Part shown: positions 23,601-35,600 of the stretch, one piece after another
Layout of the letters: every line of letters starts with the position of its first letter
Position numbering within the stretch: position 1 is the stretch's first letter
Made by a program: the position numbers and the translations under genes
The notes under the pieces: model-generated
The model's input: only the letters and a program-made list of their open reading frames with translations
Databases searched by the model: none
What the model was told of the DNA's origin: nothing
Source: Cinnamomum chago
Lineage: Eukaryota > Streptophyta > Magnoliopsida > Laurales > Lauraceae
DNA length: 64,000 nt
Direction: 5' to 3'
Assembly (NCBI GenBank): GCA_038049695.1
Contig: CP142461.1
Span: 33,921,001-33,985,000 of the forward strand

Positions 23601-26600
23601 AGGACCTCATATATTGAGGGCACCGCTACGCCCCCTTTTCTTACTTACTTTTTCAAAAGAACCACATTTTCTTTCATTTTACAATTTTTTGGATTTTTTG
23701 GAATTTTTTCAGATTTTTTTGGCGATTTTTTAAAATCGCACCGCTACGCCGCTACGTATCCCCGCTACGCTACGTATCGCCCGCTTCGTAGCGGTTTAGC
23801 GGCCCGCCGCTACCGCTATTTTCATCCTTGGCACTCAGATCTCAGTGCAGAAGGTTGGGCTTGGATTCTGTCATGAAAAAGAAGGATCCTGGTCTATCGC
23901 CCGACCCCGGAGAAAGAGGTTGGATTTGCAGATCGTCTGGTTCTGTTGGTCTGCAACTGGCAAAAGAGACAATTCTATCTCGGTCTTGGGTGAGATCCGA
24001 TTTGAGAAGGAGGAGATTCCGGACACTCGCAACGTTGACGATGCCGGACAGCCACCAACATCTGCAGTGAACTATCATCATCGCCGAACGACCGTTCACA
24101 AGCCCCCTTCTGTGGTGAGTAGAAACAAAGAAAGAGGGAACCAGAACTCTCCTTGTTTCTGAAATGGAAAGAAGAGAAAAGTCTATTTTTTATTTATGTG
24201 GGTGGAAAAAAAAAATTTCACTCCCCTGGCCAAGTTGTCAGAGAAGTGATCAGCAACTGCCGTGTCTCCATCACCCAAGAAGAAAAGGGGAGGGCAGAAG
24301 CTCTGCCCTGGTTTTCTGTAACAATCGGGGAGAGGGTGCTGCTGGAACCGAACCATGCCCTCTTCAGTTGATCTCACCAATTCAACACCTGCTGAAGGTC
24401 TGCTCCCCATCTCTTTCAGTCTGTGCAAAAAGGCACAGGAAAGGAGGCCAGATTGAGCCTGAACACCAGACCTGGGTTCTGACCTGGGCCAGGCCAGCAA
24501 CAGGTAACAGTCAGGTTGGGTTGACCTGACCTGGTTTAAAGCAAGTTCTAGCAGCACTGCACTCGTGCAGAGGGACTGCCCTCTTGCCTCCTTTCGGGTT
24601 CTGAAATTGGTCTCCTGTACCAGGCAAGAACGGGCCAGGTGGACCATCCAGAGTAGAGCCCAGCAACCAGCATCAGTGACATCAGTGCAGACGTCAGTGC
24701 AACTATATTGGCCAGTCAGATTTGATCACAATCACGGGGCCAGATTTCTTTTAGGATCTTAGAATGGCCTGAAATTGGATTTTAGATGCGGTTCCTCCTA
24801 CGCACTGATGGCGCTTAGATCTACACAGTAGGTCAGTTAAATACTTTTAAGAGCATTTTTTTTTATGTCATTCTTGCATTCACAGTCAACATGAGACACG
24901 CTGAATTTGGCATAAATCCATTCAAGTATGGGGATCAATATTATGGAAAGGAGTTCTACTTTGAGCAGTTAACTGATTAAAGGCAAAATAAATTAACAGT
25001 TGATGAATACAGGATCAATTCCAAGAATTGCATTTCTTATGTGGACTAGATGAAAACCCAACACATGATTTACCTCGTTATATCAGAGGTTTGAGAGAAA
25101 ACATTAGAAAGCATATGAAGTCCTACCTAGCCATTCATGAAGCATACCAATATGATATCCGTGTTGAGCACAAGCTTAAACAGTCCAACATAAGGCAACT
25201 TAAGTCTCAAAGTGAAAAATGTCAGCAAAAGGAGTCAAAAGAAGAAATTATGAAAGCCATTGATGATGAGAATGTCGCAGATGATTTTCTATATTTGCCT
25301 CCTATATTTAATAGCTATATGGAAGATGATTGTCAAGAAAGAGAAGATTTAATAGTATAGTGGATGAAACATGTGAACAAATTGATCAAATGTTGGAAGA
25401 GGCGAATGAAGGACAAGTGGAAATTGAAGACTTTGATTTGGTTAATGATGAGATGGACCACTCAACAAATCTTATCGCAATACCAACTCCAAAGAGAGAT
25501 GTGCCAATGGTGGAAGCCACATCAGAATTGGTGCCTAAGCAAGACTGCACATCACAATTTGCGACTCTTGAAGCTCTTCTTAAGTCTGAATATGTTGATC
25601 CATTTTGGGAAGCATTACAACATCAAGAAGAAGCATTCAAGCAAGATCGAGAAGTTCTCAAACAATTTCAAAATTCAAGTTCGCTAGTTGGAATATCATA
25701 TGCACGGGCACCATGAGGACAATTTGAAGAGAAGTCAAGAAACAAAGAGCAAAAAATTACGTGAAGTTTCCAAGCCATGTGAAGAGTAGGGAGATCAACA
25801 AGTACATGGGATGCTTGTACGCTGGCTTTTTGACCCAGGAGGACACTTGCAGAACTCGAGGTCAAGTTCTTCCCAAGAAGGGGAGACTACTGCAGAGCAC
25901 AAACTGTATGGGCCTGGCCCATTGCTGAGTCTTTTATTTTAATCTTTGTAGCCCATTTGTGGAGGGCATTGTAGACTTTTCTTCTCTATTTTTTTAGGGT
26001 TGCGGCTTTTTTATGAATATATATAGCAATGAGAAGAGGATGAAGAGGAAGCTTTTGGACTTTTGAAGAAGATATATTCCAAACCTTGAGAGGTTGGGTT
26101 TGTGTTGTAACAGATTTGCCCCTTGGCAATCTGATTTGCATCACAGGTGGAACTGTTCATGAAGTAAACCTTGCAAATGTATGGGGTAATCTGTCATATT
26201 CATACTAATAAAGATTATAGTTAATAAAAAGGCACCCCTAGAACAGTAAGATCCAAGTTAGTATCAACAAGCAATTACAGGTAGTACTTGGGCACCAGAA
26301 AACATACCTTGTAAACATGTGGTGCACCATGGATTTGTATCTTGCTTGAAGTTCTCTGACCAGGGAAAAAGTACATCTTAAGTATGGAACCTTTTCCCAG
26401 AACAGAACCATTACGAGCCCTGACAATAGCTTCCATTACTGCATCCCCGTGCTGACATTCATATGGTGCTCTCAACTCCTCCTGTAAGCATAATCACATT
26501 AGACATGAAACATCTGACCTAACTAATTGTGAATGTTGTGCACAGTTATAAAGAGAGTGCCTCGGATTCCCCGAATTCTCATTGTCAAAGAGGAAGAAGC

Positions 26601-29600
26601 ATTACAGGGACAGTGAAGAATTGTCCAGGCCGTAACCTTATACTCCATTTCATTGCTTGGACCTCTGGTCTTTGATGCAACCAAGTTTTAAATGTCATCT
26701 TGGATTCTCCTTGTCCACAAAAGCCATCGAATGCTTCACTTCCAAGATATGCTGAGAAAGTAATCAACCGAAAGTAGCGCTCCAAGTATTCAGCGCCACG
26801 GTTCAAAGCAACCCTTCTCACCCTTGGCTCTACATGTTGTTGATTAAATACCCTCCTATACTGAAGAACTGCTTGCCGTATGTTCTGCAGAGCTGAACAT
26901 CTATCAATAATAGCATCCAAAATCCCACGACATTCAACCCCATTATCAAATAGCCTAGTTATCTTGCGTAATAATAGGATGTCATCAATTCCAAAAGCAT
27001 GCTGTAGCTCCTTTGGAGCTCTAGCCTTTGTTATAGTGGACATTCGTGCAGCACCATCACATCCAGCTTCTTCACAACTTGAAGAGCCACTGTCCATCTC
27101 TTCATGAGACACATCTCCAAATTGCATTCTAATAGGTCTCCCATAATCAATTCGAAGTTTCAGAAGGCAAGCAATCACGGTACCTGTAGTTGTCCTCCCC
27201 CTACCCATCTGCCACCAAAATAATATTAAAGGTCAAAGTGATGAATAATGCTATGATGAATATATTTCTGAAAATCGAAAAGGTCATATGCATATTGACA
27301 TAATTCAAGCATCAAATATTGTAACAACAACTTATGGGATACCTACCTGGCAGTTAAAAACAAAAGCAGTATCCTTGGAGGCAGAGACAATGTTCATTGC
27401 CAAGGTGTCAAAATCGGAACTTTTGGGAGCTTTACCATCAGTGATGGGCACACGTGCATATTTAATAGGGAGACCTTCAGCCTCCAAACATTTGTAAACC
27501 TCCAGAGGGGTCTGAACTACTTCGGGATTTACATGTTCCCATGCATCAAATATTTGACTATCTTCTGTTTCATGAATTACCATTATGGCACCACCATAGC
27601 GCTCAGCCTCCCGTAGAATGTCCTCCTTTAATCGAGCTTCCATTCTCTCTACTCTTTGCCGATCTATTCCCTGTAATAATTCCAGTTTTGAGTAAATCAG
27701 TAAAAAAAGGACTGTTTATTCTGTTTGAAAATTGATAGCACAACATAAAATCTTCCAGCTGGAGAAAGAGGAAGACAAATCAAACTAAATGACAAAATAA
27801 TACAACATTTGAGTACATCCAATGGAAAAGAAAATGTAATCCCACAAAAGTACCACACATACAATTGGATTGCTATGATCTGATGCATCACCCGAATAAA
27901 AGATCAAAGTCTACATAAGACAAACAAATCAAGAATTTAAAATAAGCAGGAGAAATTTCTACCGTGTACTCCAGCATGTTCTTGAATGGCCTTTCCACCT
28001 CACGAAGTACAAATGGTTTTCCATTGATATAGATAACAGGCTCTTCTCTCATATTGTGCCAGAAAACTGGGCGTCCCCCTTTAGTGCTACCTACCCTCCG
28101 AACAACAGTTCGAATGCCATCTACCGTTGGATTGGCAACACCATAAACTGGAAAACCAGGAACTTCTCTGAAATTAGGTGCACCTTCTACTCTTTCTGGC
28201 AAAGTAAGGTTTTGACAACCAGGGCAATGGTCACTTTTTAAAACAGTTTGACTTCCCAGCACTTCTCCATCCCTCATGGCAGCAACTACCCCCATCTCAC
28301 AAGGACGGTGATCAGTAGATTCAACATTTTTCATCAAAGAAGATTTCGGGCTCGAACAACCAAGTGCACCCATTGGGTTTCTCCTCAGCAACCTACAGAA
28401 AAGGACAGAAGTATACAGGAACTGAAGTCCATGCAAAATGGCAGCAATGAACACATACATTGTAACATGGATCTGCAATGGTAATGAAGTAAGAAACATT
28501 CCTTGTCTTTAAAAATAGGAAAAAAAAAAAAAAAAAAGGAAAGGAAAAAAGAAACAGAATCCAAAGCTTAAGTACCAAACTCCTCAAGATTGAACCAGAG
28601 AAAGTAACCGTATTCCTACAAAGAACTGTGTATCTTAAGTTACATTAATAGAAAGAGAGTGATTTTTTCGAATAACACATTGCACTCCCGCTAGTCTTCC
28701 CTTTTCTAACACAATAAGCCCTAATATACCATTTCAATTTCCAAAAAATCACAAACCGGTGACAAAGCAGGTCAAAAGAGGAAAGAAGCATCTGCACTGC
28801 TTTTTGTCATTAACTGTATGACATAAGTAAATGTACCAACAAACATCTTAAAATTAAAAGCCCATGTCATTTGATAGATCTATATTTTACAAAATGTATG
28901 ATACTTTCATAAAGTGATCCTACCATCTGTTAGAAAGCACTTTGAAATTTTCCCTACTCTCTTAGCAGGATAAGCAGGATTTATAAAAGGGGACACATAG
29001 TTCACCACGTGATCTGATAGGGCGGCATTTATCAATGCAATTCTTCCTCTAAAGAAAAGATATCTAGTCTTCAATGATGTTAACCACTTCCCACATGTTC
29101 AACAAATGTCTCCCAAGTGGTCAGCTCCTCTAGGGTTAACTCCAATGAAATCAAGGGACATTATAGGGTACTTCCCAGTCTTACAAACCATAACCATAAC
29201 ATCATTCATAATCGCCTCATCAAACCAAACTTGAACGCCTTTCTATTACTAGCAGTAACCTTAAACCTGATCAAAATCTTGGCGCACAAAACCTCATAGC
29301 CTCTGCTTGTAATATGGTCAAATCCAGTATGTGAAGAATATCTTTTGTATACAGTAAATCAGGAATTGTGTCTATTATCTTTAGGCAACCAATTTTTTTT
29401 AAATAAAAAGTAAAAAATAAAAATAAAATAGTAGTTATCATTACTTTTGAAGATTTTTAATTAGAGCATGAATCATTCTGCAACCACCATTGGAACCTGA
29501 TCCTATCTCAAGGGTCAACTTGGTGCAATCTACTTTTTCACTTAACTGTATTCAAAGTCATGTTCTTTATGGCTACACAATCTATCATGTTTGTCCTAAC

Positions 29601-32600
29601 TCCTGGCCTTGAATTGCCCGAAAAGAAATCCACAATTTGTTGCTACAAAAAGATCAAGTGCCTGAACATATTCAAGGAACAAGGATCTCATCAATCCACT
29701 TGAACAGATGCCTTTGCAAGACTCGAACAGATTTTTCCACTAGACATGTTCAGAAAAAATATAGCTCGCAAAAGGATCAGAAAGATATATTGCTCAAGAA
29801 GAATCTGCTTTTCACAAGATCCTATCTGCAAATAATTAATTCTTCAATATAGCAAAGGCACGAGACTACAAATCTACACGTTCTGCCATCTCGAAACTTG
29901 AGGGAATTTAAAGTAAGAATTTATATGTATATTTACCTGCGTAGTATACTATAAAGTTCAGGCCTTGCACTCATCCAGTCAGCAAAGCAGCTTTGACCAG
30001 ATGAAATGGGGTGAAGGGCTGCTCTCTCAGTATGAATATAGACAGCAAAACAAATGAGAAAGTAATAGCGTTCCAAGTATTCAACAAAAAAGGAAAGTGA
30101 TGCCTCCCTCTTCATCTCATCTGGTTGTCGATGGATGCTATTGCGATAAGTAGCAATAGCTTCTCGCAAGTTCTGTTAAACAATCCACAACAAGATACTT
30201 TTAAAAATGCTGAAAATGCTACATGAATAAAATCACAGTTTTATTAAAGAAAGGTAGTGATTACGTCCAACAGAGTACCATATATGATATAGCCAAAAAG
30301 CAGACATAACACATATATATATATATGCATTTCATTTCGTACAGAATAACTTCACTAAGATTTAAAACATTACAAAGTTTATGATAGATTTACCTGCATT
30401 GAGGCACACCTGTCAATGACATTATCCACCTGCCTCTTACCCTCTACTCCACCCTAATAGAACCGTGGTGAACGAAAATCCAGGGTCTCAGCAGCTTGTC
30501 AAAACAAAGAAAAAATTCAAGGATAAAGACAATTTTTAGATACCTCCAACACCCGAATCAAGCTTCTTATCACTGCATATTCACCTCTACGGATGGCCTC
30601 CTCAGAGTTGGGCAAAGTATCAGTGACATTGGCTCCGGCATCAAGAACTTTTCCCATTGAGGTTGTCCTTGGAATGCCTGTATGCATCAGTCAATAGTGG
30701 AAATTTATTGTCAAACAAAAAATGCAAGTATGCAACCCTCAAAAGACAACGTAACCTTATGCTGGTTCTGTAGGCAAATCACAACAGAAATATATACCTT
30801 ATCCAACATATGAACACTGCATCTTGCAAAATTCATTTATCATTTTAAAGTGACATGCATGTACAAAAATGTTTGGAATGGGAGGATTTCATGATTACAC
30901 AAAAATTGTTTTCTGTATTTGTGTATGCTAAAATTAGTTTTTTAAGGTATTTATGATGAGCTCGTGGATTAGGAACCCCACAAAAGTGGGACCCAAAGTC
31001 CAAGCAAGTCCACATTGCAATCAAAAGGAAAAATAGCTTCCACTCTTTGCAAATTCTCACCCACTCCTCCTGTAGATAAGGTTTATATTTGACGACACTA
31101 GATGCCACTTCCTCTCTGTTTTTTTTGTTTTTTGTTACCCCGGTCAAGGGGACTGGGACCGAAGATGCCACTTCCTATTGAGTCTGCTCTTGTTCTCCCT
31201 CCACAGCCAGATCCTCCTCCAGTTAAATCATCGGGTCGCCTCCTTTGCTGAAGTCTACGATACTCTGTAAAACTCCAAACTCCAGATTGTTTTGGTTTTT
31301 CTGCAATTTTTTTTTTTTCCACTATGGATTCATCACCAATTCCATCTTTTTATTCCCAAATTGCCAAAGACAAATGTTGGCAAAATGCCATGGCCAATCA
31401 CCTTTATGCAAACTTGAGATCTAGTTCTGAAACCTTATTCTAGTTCGATTATTGTGAGAGTGTGGGTTTACACAAGTTTAGTCAAATGATGAGGACATCA
31501 GAACTCCTCCCTACAAAGTTTGTCAGAGAAGGAAGAAGAAGGCTCATGCGAGTCATTCATTGTGGTTGGATGATAATTTCCTGGTGTTTGATCATGTTAA
31601 TCCTAAAGATCCACTGTTGGATCTTGATTTTGACAAAGATCAACGGCTGGATCTAATCCGATTATCCATGTGATCAAGTAAAAGACCCCATATGGCAAAA
31701 TCAGGAAGACCCCACATTGGGATGTGCCAATTGGGAGGTACCAACAAGAAGACAAAAGCAAAGAAGATCAAGAGGGGGGGCATCTAGGGCCCAACCCTTG
31801 GCCGTACGGTCGAATGGCCATAGGGACCGTACGGCCCAGTCAAATCTTTTTCGCATTTATTTCAATTATTTTTATTTGATTGGAGTTTTTATGGTTCATG
31901 CAATTATGAGACAAGTAGATTCGTTTTAGGGTTAATGCTTTACTCTTTTTTTTTTTTTTTTTGCTAATAAGGTTAATGCTTTACTTATATAAGGATGTAA
32001 TGCCTCTTTTTGAGTTAATGATCAATGAACAAGAATATTTTGGTGCTTTTTCTCCCTCTCCCAGTATAGGACTGGTGTGATGCCTAGCGATTTCCAGGTA
32101 ATATTCTATTTCTTCTCCTCGTCTTTTCATTGAGGTACTCTTGTATCCTTCTCCAAATCTCTTTTCCCATCATCAAACCAGCCCGACCCTAAATCCATAG
32201 GCCATACATGATACAGCCCTTACCCTCAAACCCTAGCCTCCAAACTCCATTCACCATTGGCCAACACATCTTCCCCACTCTCCACTTGGCCGAACCATAG
32301 ATCCCATCAACTCGCAAGCTGAACCATCCATAGCCCAATCCCCAACAGTCGAGGCCCCTTTGGATCCCAATACCCAGCCGAACCCATCCAAACCTATCCA
32401 ACAACCATACAAACCCCATCCCACATCCAGTTGAACCAACCAACCACAACCCATTCTAGCCCAAACCAGCCTGGTCGAACCCCAACCTGGCTGAACCTCT
32501 TCTAGACCATATCCAACCCAGCCAAACCCTATTCATAGGGTTTTTGACCCATTCAACCTACCCTTCTGAGTTATTGACCTATATTTCATCTTTCAAGTTT

Positions 32601-35600
32601 GGTTTATTGGTTACTTGGCTATTTTAAACTGCAGGGATTGCTATTTGCAAATTTGAATTTTTATCCCTCGATTCCATATATTCCTACTTTGTTGATAATC
32701 CCCCATTGAACCTAATCTTTGTTAAATCCTCGAAGGGACAACATATCTGATTGTTGTTGGCTGATCCCTAAGCTAGTGGAAGAGATATTCTTACATCGAG
32801 ACTCTCAATTTAGATTTGAGTGATTCATAATGTGGGATTGTGAATTTGTGACGAGGCCTAGGATCATCACTAATTCCTTAATTGGAATTCTACATAAGTG
32901 GTGTGATCTGAATTTCTCTTTATAATTTAGTCGTGATTGTTAATCGAATTCTGATCTCACAATCATCATCTTGGGTTAGTCTTGCAAAGTCATGCATCAA
33001 CAAGTCCAATGGTTCTCATGTTATATATAAAGCTCGGCTTGTTGCTCAGGGTTTCAAACAAGAGTATGGTATTGATTAAGAGGAGATCATTGCACTCATT
33101 GCCAAGATGTTGATCGTCCACCCACTTCTTCACATTGCGGCTGTTTGCAACTAGTCATTAGTAATTACATTAGATGGATATGAAGTACACCTTCTTAGAT
33201 GGCAATATACATGAAATTGTCCACACGAAGCCAACATAAGGGTGCACTTGTCCTCCCAGTGTTGTGTGTCATCTCAAGAAATCTCTTTATTGAGTGCCTA
33301 GTTTGACAAGTTTCGTGATGCTATTGCCAATGGCCACTTCCACCAACGAACCCATGACCACTCCATGTTCATTTGTACTACTCACCGGGATCCAGTATCT
33401 TGTTGCCTTATGTGGATGATGATATCATCATTAGGGGATTATCTTGGATTAGTAATCTTCAAAGGTATCTCAAGCAAATCTTTCATTTGACAGACCTTGG
33501 ACGTCCTTCCTTGGCTTGGAATTCACAGAATCTCATGAGGCACACCACAATAGCTATCTAGTTGCTAGTAAGTCGCCCCAATCTGTTAGGGGGCGACTAT
33601 AAATTGTAAGCCCCACCTACACTTGGGGGGCAGATCACATTTTTACCTGAGAACGACTCTCTCCTCTCCTTCTCAAAGTTTGTACTCTTTTCTCCCTGCA
33701 CCCTAGAGCTAATAAAGTACCCGGCAACCAAAGTCATTCAAGAGTGGACGTAGGTCACGATTGACCGAACCACTATAAATTCTCTCTCTCCTTCAATTTT
33801 CACATTAATTACTTACTGCTTGACCGGTGGTGCCCGAAAACACAATTTGGCATCATCAGTTTGGCGCCGTCTGTGGGAATCGAAGAAAATTTCCTGTTTC
33901 GAAATTATGGTGATCACCACAAGATCAACGAGACGACAAGATGGTAATCCCTCGCGGGAGGGCGAGGGTAATCCTATACCGACTAATCCTGCACCGAATA
34001 CCCCTACTCCCTCTCCTCAACAAATGCTGGAAACCATGCAGCAGCTGGTGACCCAAAACCAGCAGATGCTGCAACTCATGCTCGCAGGGCAAGGAGGAGC
34101 ACAGTTTGGTATAGTACCACCGCAGGAAGTACCGTGCCCGGAGCATCCGACTGCTCCACGCAGAGGAGCACCTCACCTGGGCGCCCATCCCCATGGTGCC
34201 CGGGGGCGAGGAGCCGCCTGTCCTCATCCTCACCTGGGCGCCCATCCCCATGGCGCCCAGGGCGCCTCTGCTGGAGTTCCCCATGTCGCCACACACGGAG
34301 TACTCCTGGTCGATCCTCAAGGCCACGCCCATCACAAGGTGCCTCCACCCCCGGGTGGAGCCTAATTCGGAGGACCTCCAGGAGGGGCAAATCGCGGTGG
34401 ACTTCCACCTCCTCCCCCTGCTTCTAACGAGGAGGATCCTCATTTCCAGGAGGGGGGGAGTGAAAATCACAGCATGGAAGATGGAAGCTATTTCCCTGGT
34501 CCGTCCAGGAAACCCAGCAATTGCTGGGAGGAAAAGATCAAAGAAATGCAGAATCAACTGGGCGATGTCTTCAACGCCATAAGGGCGCAGGCACCGGAGA
34601 CGGTAGATTATCTGGTCGGGTGAACGGATACACCATTCAAGCCTGACGTGGTGAACTACCCACTCCCTTGGAAGTTCAAGATGCCATCCGTGGAGACCTT
34701 TGATGGAACAAAGGATCCACTAGACCATCTGGAGACGTACAAAAACAAAATGCAACTGCATAATATCCCTGACGAGATAATGTGCAGGGCGTTCCCAACT
34801 ACATTGAAGGGTTCCGCTCGGCAGTGGTTTGCCAATCTCCCCCAAGCATCCATAGCCACCTTTGGAGAGTTGAGCAAATCTTTTGTCTCACACTTCATCG
34901 GTGGGTGCCGCCACCAGAAGCCTACCACACACCTGCTCAGCATAAAACAGGACCGAGATGAGAGTCTGAGGAGTTACCTCATTCGTTTTAACGAGGAGGT
35001 CCTCCAAGTCGAGGAGCCCAATGACAAAGTCACCATGACCGCCTTTCTGGGAGGCCTCCGTTCATCCAGTTTCCTTTTATTAAGTAATGAAGCGACAACC
35101 AAAGAGCATGCCAGAACTGTTGGCAAAAGCTAAAAGATATATAAATGCTGAGGAAATCAACAGGTCCAGGCGAGGTGAATCATCTCGTGGATCGCCAAAA
35201 GCTTAACCAGCCTCTGCACTGTTCTCAAACAGGCAGCCTATCTCCAGCTTAGCGGCTCTCTCGCGGGTCGCCAAAAAAAGCTTGGCCTACCTCTGCACTG
35301 TTATTAAACAGGCAGTCTATCTCCAGCTTAGCGGCTCTCTCGCGGGTCGCCAAAAAAGCTTGGCCTACCTCTGCACTGTTCTCAAACAGGTAGCCTATCT
35401 CCAGCTTAGCGGCCCTCTCGCGGGTCGCCAAAAAGCTTGGACTACCTCTGCACTGTTCTCAAACAGGCAGCCTATCTCCAGCTTAGCGGCTCTCTCAGGG
35501 TCACCGAAAGCTCAGTCTCAAAAAGTGCAGCTCTCACACGAGCAATCCTCAAACGCTGTCTTTGCTCTCACGCAAGCAATGCTCTCTCTCTCTCTCTCCA

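Larger units (their letters stand above)
18430..23830 (+). mobile_element. hAT transposon, 5.4 kb, with decayed transposase
   Basis: The termini are CAAGGATGCAAATATCGG at the left and (minus strand) CAAGGATGAAAATAGCGG at the right. A perfect 8-bp target duplication GCACTCAG lies at 18422-18429 and 23831-23838. The subterminal regions carry many CGGCCGCTACG/CGTAGCGG words in both orientations, the expected transposase binding repeats. Order inside: subterminal repeats, about 1 kb of hairpin tandem repeats (18960-19900), the transposase gene (20058-23270), AT-rich 3' region, right subterminal repeats. The intact target duplication shows it is an uncut insertion. Confidence 0.92.
17330..26143 (+). 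mobile_element. gag-only LTR retrotransposon (TR-GAG-like), carrying two insertions
   Basis: The LTRs are 17330-17588 and 25888-26143, about 256-259 bp, with ends near TGATGCA/TGCATCA and about 20 differences. A perfect 5-bp target duplication CAGGT lies at 17325-17329 and 26144-26148. The primer site TTGGTATCAGAGCA follows the 5' LTR, and the purine tract AAGAAGGGGAGA precedes the 3' LTR. Removing the solo LTR (17761-18247) and the hAT (18430-23830) leaves roughly 2.9 kb of internal sequence with only a gag-like ORF and no pol, matching the TR-GAG type of non-autonomous element. It lies 160 bp from paladin-like exon h. Confidence 0.85.

Noticed and set aside
32189-32454. Trp/Gly-rich minus ORFs as a secreted or structural protein
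   Set aside because: They reflect repeated CCAACC/CCATC words in non-coding LTR-like sequence. Two frames give equally biased peptides.
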